Source: Natronomonas sp.
GTDB taxonomy: Archaea > Halobacteriota > Halobacteria > Halobacteriales > Haloarculaceae
Direction of reading: 5' to 3'
NCBI GenBank assembly: GCA_007135435.1
Contig: SLIW01000058.1
Location: forward strand, 1 to 7,547
DNA: 7,547 nucleotides
In this document: positions 6,044-7,547 of the stretch, piece after piece
Numbering within the stretch: position 1 is the first letter of the stretch
How the letters are laid out: every line of letters starts with the position of its first letter
The notes under the pieces: generated by a model
The model's database searches: none
What the model was told of the DNA's origin: nothing
What the model saw: the letters and a program-made list of their open reading frames with translations, nothing else
Translations under genes and position numbers: made by a program

Positions 6044-6225
6044 ACCGCTCGACTGGCCGAGGCGACTCCCGACGGTCGTCGCCTCGCTCTCGGTCGCCGT
6101 CTCGCCACGCGCTGGCGCGTCGCTCGCCTCGTCGCGTGGTTCAACCACATCTTCCGGGTGAATCGCCTCCCTCGTTCGTGTCATCACACGCAGGTACTGG
6201 GTAACAATCCGAAAAAGACATAATT

Positions 6226-6248
6226 ATACCTAAAGAATTAGGTATTTT
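6226..6248. repeat. A/T-rich 8-bp inverted repeat followed by TTTT
   Basis: ATACCTAA at 6226-6233 and TTAGGTAT at 6238-6245 form a perfect 8-bp dyad around AGAA, with a T run to 6248 on the plus strand. It lies about 50 bp beyond the LWR-salt stop in a rare A/T-rich island. It could be a transcript end or an operator; its minus-strand side also reads as a TATA-like TATAATTA (6221-6228). Confidence 0.55.
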
Positions 6249-6269
6249 AGCAGAACCCGAGATGAATCA

Positions 6270-6280
6270 TTTGGAAAACA
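6270..6280 (-). terminator. Oligo-T tract after the LWR-salt gene
   Basis: On the minus strand TGTTTTCC lies about 17 bases after the stop of the LWR-salt gene, the first T run downstream. Short T tracts act as archaeal terminators. Confidence 0.35.
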
Positions 6281-6294
6281 GTCCTTACCGGCCG

Positions 6295-6717
6295 TCACCG
6301 CTCCCGAACGTGCACCCGCGACCCCAGGTACTTGGTGATCACCTCTGCGACATCGTCTGCCCGGAAGAGCTCGAGATTCTCGTCGACCTCGTCCTTCAGC
6401 GCCTCGAGGTACGTCTCGTCGGTCCGGAGCTCCCGGAACTCGATCGAGTGGACCTCGGTGCCGAGTGCCTCCTCGGCGAGGTGGCGCAGGTTTTCGTGGT
6501 CGTTCACCTCCCCGCGCCAGAGGTTGTCCCGAAAGAAGAGCCATCCCTCCTCGCCCGGCGGGGCGGCGCGCTCGAACATCGTCACCTCGACGGACTCCGG
6601 TTCGATGCGGACGTCCGGATCCCGCGGCGACAGCTGGAGCACCAGCCGAAAGACGTACTCGGCGTCCCCGTCTCCATCGAGGTCGGACCCGGTCGGCGTC
6701 GCGTCGCCGCCGGCCAT
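6295..6717 (-). CDS. LWR-salt family protein
   Basis: A 140-residue acidic protein that contains NLWRGEVND (65-73), the LWR signature of the 'LWR-salt' family known only from halophilic archaea; its biochemical role is unknown. Around it, YVFRLVLQLSP (21-31) and VEVTMFERAAPPGEEGWLFFRD (43-64) look like beta strands. HENLRHLAEEALG (74-86) and ETYLEALKDEVDENLELFRADDVAEVITKYLGSRVHV (101-137) look helical with a final strand. The first 19 residues are a disordered acidic leader (DLDGDGDAE). There is no signal peptide or membrane segment. The ATG lies two bases after the stop of the pterin dehydratase gene (TGA-GG-ATG), so the two genes are almost surely one transcript with coupled translation. 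The family name is recalled from the motif, not checked by search. Confidence 0.85.
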   Translation of the reverse strand: MAGGDATPTGSDLDGDGDAEYVFRLVLQLSPRDPDVRIEPESVEVTMFERAAPPGEEGWLFFRDNLWRGEVNDHENLRHLAEEALGTEVHSIEFRELRTDETYLEALKDEVDENLELFRADDVAEVITKYLGSRVHVRER

Positions 6718-6719
6718 CC

Positions 6720-6998
6720 TCAGTCGACCAGCTCGTTGAACCGGGCAGCGAGGTCGGTGTCGTTCTCGGTGATACCGCCGGCGTCGTGGGTCGTGAGCCG
6801 GACCTCGACCTCCCGCCAGCCGATCCGCATGTCGGGGTGGTGGAACGCCTCCTCGGCGAGACCGCCGGCGCCCGCGGCGAAGCCGACGCCCTCGAGGTAG
6901 GAGTCGAACTCGAAGGTCCGGACGATCTCGTCGCCGTCGCGCTCCCAGCCGTCCGGTAACTGTGCATCGATCTCATCGTCGGAGAGCAGGTCGCTCAT
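6720..6998 (-). CDS. Pterin-4a-carbinolamine dehydratase (PCD/DCoH)
   Basis: A 92-residue protein of the COG2154 family, which removes water from 4a-hydroxytetrahydropterin (EC 4.2.1.96) in the recycling of pterin cofactors. The signature is complete: EEAFHHPDMRIGWREVEVRL (49-68), then THDAGGITENDTDLA (70-84). His53, His54 and His71 match the three active-site histidines and Asp80 the conserved Asp. Length is normal for the family. The N-terminal MSDLLSDDEIDAQLPDGWE matches the usual 'Ls.eei...l..Gw' opening, so the ATG at 6998 is right; a TTTTAT box lies about 29 bases upstream. It heads a two-gene unit with the LWR-salt protein. In many prokaryotes lacking aromatic amino acid hydroxylases this family has been tied to molybdenum cofactor metabolism; two moeA genes lie about 3 kb away, on the other strand. 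Confidence 0.95.
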   Translation of the reverse strand: MSDLLSDDEIDAQLPDGWERDGDEIVRTFEFDSYLEGVGFAAGAGGLAEEAFHHPDMRIGWREVEVRLTTHDAGGITENDTDLAARFNELVD

Positions 6999-7024
6999 GT
7001 GGAGTGTGGACGGTCGCTGGCCGG

Positions 7025-7030
7025 ATAAAA
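7025..7030 (-). promoter_or_regulatory. TATA box for the PCD / LWR-salt unit
   Basis: TTTTAT on the minus strand is centred about 29 bases before the ATG at 6998. The same T run follows the hairpin at 7037-7067 and so may also end the upstream asparaginase transcript. Confidence 0.55.
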
Positions 7031-7036
7031 CTACGC

Positions 7037-7067
7037 GCGGCGTGGGACGCCGCGGCTGGCCGCGGCG
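7037..7067 (-). terminator. Alternative hairpins plus T tract after the asparaginase-family gene
   Basis: CGCCGCGG at 7048-7055 pairs perfectly with CCGCGGCG at 7060-7067 around a CTGG loop. A rival stem uses GCGGCG at 7037-7042 with CGCCGC at 7048-7053, so only one can form at a time. On the minus strand a TTTT run begins six bases after the rival stem. This is a terminator-like layout about 30-60 bases past the stop at 7098-7100. Confidence 0.45.
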
Positions 7068-7097
7068 CCAGCGCTCCTCGCCGCGGCCGTCTCGAGA

Positions 7098-7547
7098 CTA
7101 CACCTCCCCGGCCACCGCGGTCTGCATCGCGTCGCTGTTGTAGGCCCGGCCCACGTCGCCGTCGGGCGTCATGAGGATGACACCCGCAGAGCCATCGACG
7201 AGGTCACCGAACTCCGCGATGGCCACGTCGGCTGCCTCCTGGGCGTCGCGGCCGTCCTCCAGGAGCTGCACCGCGCGACGCGTGAGGGTGACGCGGGCGA
7301 TGTCCTCGCCGGCACCCGTCGCCGAGGCGCCACCGGCGGGGGTGCAGTAGAACCCGGAGCCGACCTGCGGGACGTCGCCGACCCGACCGGCCAGCGCGAG
7401 CCAGCGGCCGCCCGTCGACGTCGCCGCCGCGAGCCGCTCGCCGTCGGTCGCCACCGCGCCGACCGTGTCGTGGTCGCGGTCGGCCGGCTGCTCGTCGGCC
7501 TCGGCTCGATCCACTCCGGCGGGATCGCCGCCGAACCGCTCGGCGAC
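7098..7547 (-). CDS. Isoaspartyl peptidase / plant-type L-asparaginase, C-terminal part
   Basis: The frame is open from the window edge to a TAG at 7098-7100, giving 149 visible residues; the N-terminal half lies outside. It is the Ntn-hydrolase family that self-cleaves into two subunits and hydrolyses L-asparagine or isoaspartyl dipeptides. The cleavage site and catalytic Thr are in HDTVGAVATD (visible residues 26-35, Thr28, bases 7464-7466). Substrate-site landmarks follow: AAATSTGG (40-47), GRVGDVPQVGSGFYC (54-68) and GAGEDIARVTLTRRAVQLL. The C-terminal strand pair GVILMTPDGDVGRAYNSDAMQTA matches the family ending. The acidic linker EADEQPADRDHD before Thr28 is the expected flexible end of the alpha subunit. 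A GTG at 7512-7514 is not a real start, since the frame continues upstream with family-like sequence. It reads toward the PCD gene, but a hairpin and T tract separate them. Confidence 0.92.
   Translation of the reverse strand, partial: VAERFGGDPAGVDRAEADEQPADRDHDTVGAVATDGERLAAATSTGGRWLALAGRVGDVPQVGSGFYCTPAGGASATGAGEDIARVTLTRRAVQLLEDGRDAQEAADVAIAEFGDLVDGSAGVILMTPDGDVGRAYNSDAMQTAVAGEV

Larger units (their letters stand above)
5849..6294. other. Gene-poor stretch with many inverted repeats
   Basis: I find no convincing gene here. It holds the HAD promoter, then a series of perfect inverted repeats: CCCGAC 5888-5893 / 5904-5909; a 10-bp stem 5912-5921 / 5934-5943; GCGGAG 5965-5970 / CTCCGC 5972-5977; a two-part stem-loop 6010-6043; and ACGCGC 6107-6112 / GCGCGT 6115-6120. 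The phrase around 5975-6005 (CTCACTCCGTTCGCCGTTCG) is of a kind I recall as dispersed in haloarchaeal intergenic DNA. Bases 6205-6280 switch to A/T-rich sequence. A 67-codon minus frame (6184 to 5978) is open, but its later codons coincide with the hairpins and match no family I know. Confidence 0.6.

Noticed and set aside
5847..6161. Plus-strand frame of 104 codons through the intergenic stretch
   Set aside because: It starts inside the HAD gene's first codons, is Ser/Arg/Ala-rich, and its sequence follows the hairpins. Looks like a chance frame over repeat DNA.
5978..6187. Minus-strand frame of about 67-69 codons (MTRTREAIHPEDVVEP... from ATG 6184)
   Set aside because: It overlaps the inverted-repeat block, has mixed third-position bases unlike the neighbouring genes and matches no family I know. 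The acidic composition and a weak T-rich box near 6213 keep it possible, not supported.

Overview
The window looks like chromosomal DNA from a halophilic archaeon (class Halobacteria). It is very GC-rich with G or C at almost every third codon position, the predicted proteins are rich in Asp and Glu, and most starts lack a Shine-Dalgarno but have a T/A-rich box about 24-30 bases upstream of the ATG, as expected for leaderless archaeal transcripts. One small protein matches the halophile-restricted LWR-salt family. I cannot name a genus.

Layout. Bases 1-127 are a 36-bp tandem repeat cut by the window edge. A plus-strand block follows: a 109-residue protein of unknown function (184-513), a stand-alone MoeA (643-2001), and a second MoeA fused to a C-terminal periplasmic-binding-protein-like domain (1994-3904) that overlaps the first by 8 bp. 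Next come an NAD(P)-binding SDR-like protein (3981-4694) and a 68-residue protein with zinc-ribbon-like cysteines (4867-5073). The minus strand then carries a HAD-family hydrolase (5216-5848), a gene-poor stretch of about 450 bp full of inverted repeats (5849-6294), a two-gene unit made of pterin-4a-carbinolamine dehydratase (6720-6998) and an LWR-salt protein (6295-6717), and the C-terminal part of an isoaspartyl peptidase / plant-type asparaginase (7098-7547, running off the edge).

Function. The core is molybdenum/tungsten cofactor maturation: MoeA proteins insert the metal into adenylated molybdopterin. The fused binding domain on the second MoeA probably senses or delivers an oxyanion or a pterin. 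The nearby carbinolamine dehydratase also handles pterins and belongs to a family sometimes linked to molybdenum cofactor metabolism, although here it is on the opposite strand about 3 kb away.

I see no CRISPR array, tRNA, rRNA, transposase or defence system. Most of the window is ordinary housekeeping sequence. The points worth a second look are the diverged active-site motifs of the two MoeA paralogues, a slippage-type acidic insert in MoeA1, the hairpin-rich intergenic stretch, a TTTTA tract that may serve as both terminator tail and TATA box, and the edge repeat whose minus-strand reading is Asp/His-rich but has no start.
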